A stretch of 13,926 nt of DNA from DATIHF01 sp035480955 (GTDB taxonomy: Bacteria; Patescibacteriota; Microgenomatia; Woykebacterales; RBG-16-39-9b), in assembly GCA_035480955.1 (NCBI GenBank), contig DATIHF010000021.1:1-13926 (forward strand), read 5' to 3'. Positions 13,552-13,926 of the stretch are shown piece by piece. The translations under genes were made by a program, and so were the position numbers. Each line of letters opens with the position of its first letter. The first letter of the stretch is position 1. The notes beneath the pieces were generated by a model. It saw only the letters and a list, made by a program, of their open reading frames with translations. It did not search any database and was not told the origin of the DNA.

Positions 13552-13729
13552 GTTGTTTTTTAACCGTCAGACGCAAGAAAGTTGTGATTAAAAGCAGAGT
13601 TGCAGCAACAAAAATGACTAAAACTAAACCCAAATCCGATAAAATGCTCCAGTGAAGGAAACGGTCAGCCCCAGCAAAGAGCAAAATCATGATTGCTAAA
13701 ATATCGATATAAACTAGAGTTTGGGTCAT
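13541..13729 (-). CDS. 62-residue protein with two membrane spans, unknown function
   Basis: No family recognised. Two hydrophobic stretches, about residues 5-20 and 31-52, are joined by a short polar turn (GADRFLHWS), and a basic then acidic tail follows (RLTVKKQHDE). Two spans with the Lys/Arg-rich end after the second suggest both termini are cytoplasmic. The start is supported by AAAGGAG (13745-13739) nine bases before the ATG, one of the few good Shine-Dalgarno sites here, which marks it as the head of the coding series running through thrS to rplT. It overlaps the next gene by 11 bases. Confidence 0.7.
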   Translation of the reverse strand: MTQTLVYIDILAIMILLFAGADRFLHWSILSDLGLVLVIFVAATLLLITTFLRLTVKKQHDE

Positions 13730-13778
13730 TTAGGCAGTCTCCTTTGATTATTTTAAAACATTTTCACAGGTATTTAAA

Positions 13779-13855
13779 TGGTGGACGATAGAGGGATCGA
13801 ACCTCTGACCTCCGCAATGTCAATGCGACGCTCTAACCAGCTGAGCTAATCGTCC
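13779..13855 (-). tRNA. tRNA-Val (anticodon GAC)
   Basis: A full cloverleaf on the minus strand: acceptor GGACGAT pairs with ATCGTCC; the D stem GCTC/GAGC encloses AGCTGGTTA; the anticodon stem TCGCA/TGCGG encloses TTGACAT with GAC at 13821-13819; the variable loop is AGGTC; the T stem AGAGG/CCTCT encloses TTCGATC. Discriminator A is followed by an encoded CCA (13781-13779). GAC reads Val codons GUC and GUU. It lies two bases from the end of the upstream gene and 49 bp before the 62-residue gene. Confidence 0.97.
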
Positions 13856-13857
13856 AA

Positions 13858-13926
13858 TTATTTTTTAACCTTGGGAAGTTGTCTTTCTTCCAAAATCTTA
13901 TCGATTATACCATAGCTTTTAGCTTC
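13858..13926 (-). CDS. clpP: C-terminal end of probable ATP-dependent Clp protease proteolytic subunit, cut by window edge
   Basis: Only the last 22 codons and the stop are in the window. They read EAKSYGIIDKILEERQLP followed by KVKK. The motif A-K-x-Y-G-(I/L)-(I/V)-D-x-(I/V) close to the C-terminus is the usual ending of ClpP, the serine peptidase that forms the degradation chamber with ClpX or ClpA/C. The length of the tail after YGIID fits ClpP. The catalytic Ser, His and Asp lie outside, so identity rests on this tail alone. The frame is open to the window edge. Another crotonase-fold family protein is the main alternative, since SDH/enoyl-CoA hydratase ends can look similar. Confidence 0.72.
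   Translation of the reverse strand, partial: EAKSYGIIDKILEERQLPKVKK

Noticed and set aside
13750..13778. TTTAAA-17-TAAAAT as a promoter for the 62-residue gene
   Set aside because: Poor -35, and the predicted start would fall inside the Shine-Dalgarno; common by chance in AT-rich DNA.

Overview
The window reads as a piece of the chromosome of a Candidate Phyla Radiation bacterium (Patescibacteria, possibly a Microgenomates-like lineage). This is inferred from the AT-rich, tightly packed housekeeping genes, the scarcity of Shine-Dalgarno sequences, and translation proteins stripped of accessory domains: a ThrRS without the TGS domain, a PheRS beta chain without the EMAP-like tRNA-binding domain, and a minimal IF3. 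The lineage is a judgement from protein character, not from a database search.

Layout. On the minus strand at the left are rpmF (ribosomal protein L32, with a near-perfect sigma70 promoter), recG, a 34-residue single-span membrane peptide that is easy to miss, and tyrS. A 91-bp divergent region with overlapping promoters separates tyrS from the only plus-strand block: a large class A penicillin-binding protein with a C-terminal Ig-like domain, then an 83-residue unknown protein whose GC (about 55 %, GC3 about 69 %) and perfect Shine-Dalgarno stand out sharply. A terminator-like hairpin closes this block against the convergent pheT.

From about 6670 to the right edge everything is again on the minus strand. 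In transcription order, from right to left: the 3' end of a probable clpP, tRNA-Val(GAC), two small membrane proteins (one resembling DUF5665), thrS, tsaC (threonylcarbamoyl-AMP synthase), infC-rpmI-rplT, and pheS-pheT. From the 62-residue protein to rplT the genes overlap or lie within about 20 bases of each other, which indicates one transcription unit for aminoacylation, tRNA modification and initiation/50S proteins. pheST follows a 282-bp gap holding a consensus extended -10 promoter whose predicted start falls at the foot of a roughly 25-bp hairpin followed by a U-run: an attenuator-like element or a self-contained small RNA of about 69 nt.

Main points for a second look: infC has no ATG, GTG or TTG at its real N-terminus and appears to start at an AUC codon behind AAGGAG, matching the classical IF3 autoregulation logic; the hairpin RNA ahead of pheST; the GC-rich orphan gene; the hidden small membrane peptide between tyrS and recG; possible leaderless starts for the penicillin-binding protein and pheS; and loss of accessory domains in two tRNA synthetases. 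No CRISPR array, insertion sequence, or recognisable defence or mobile system was seen.
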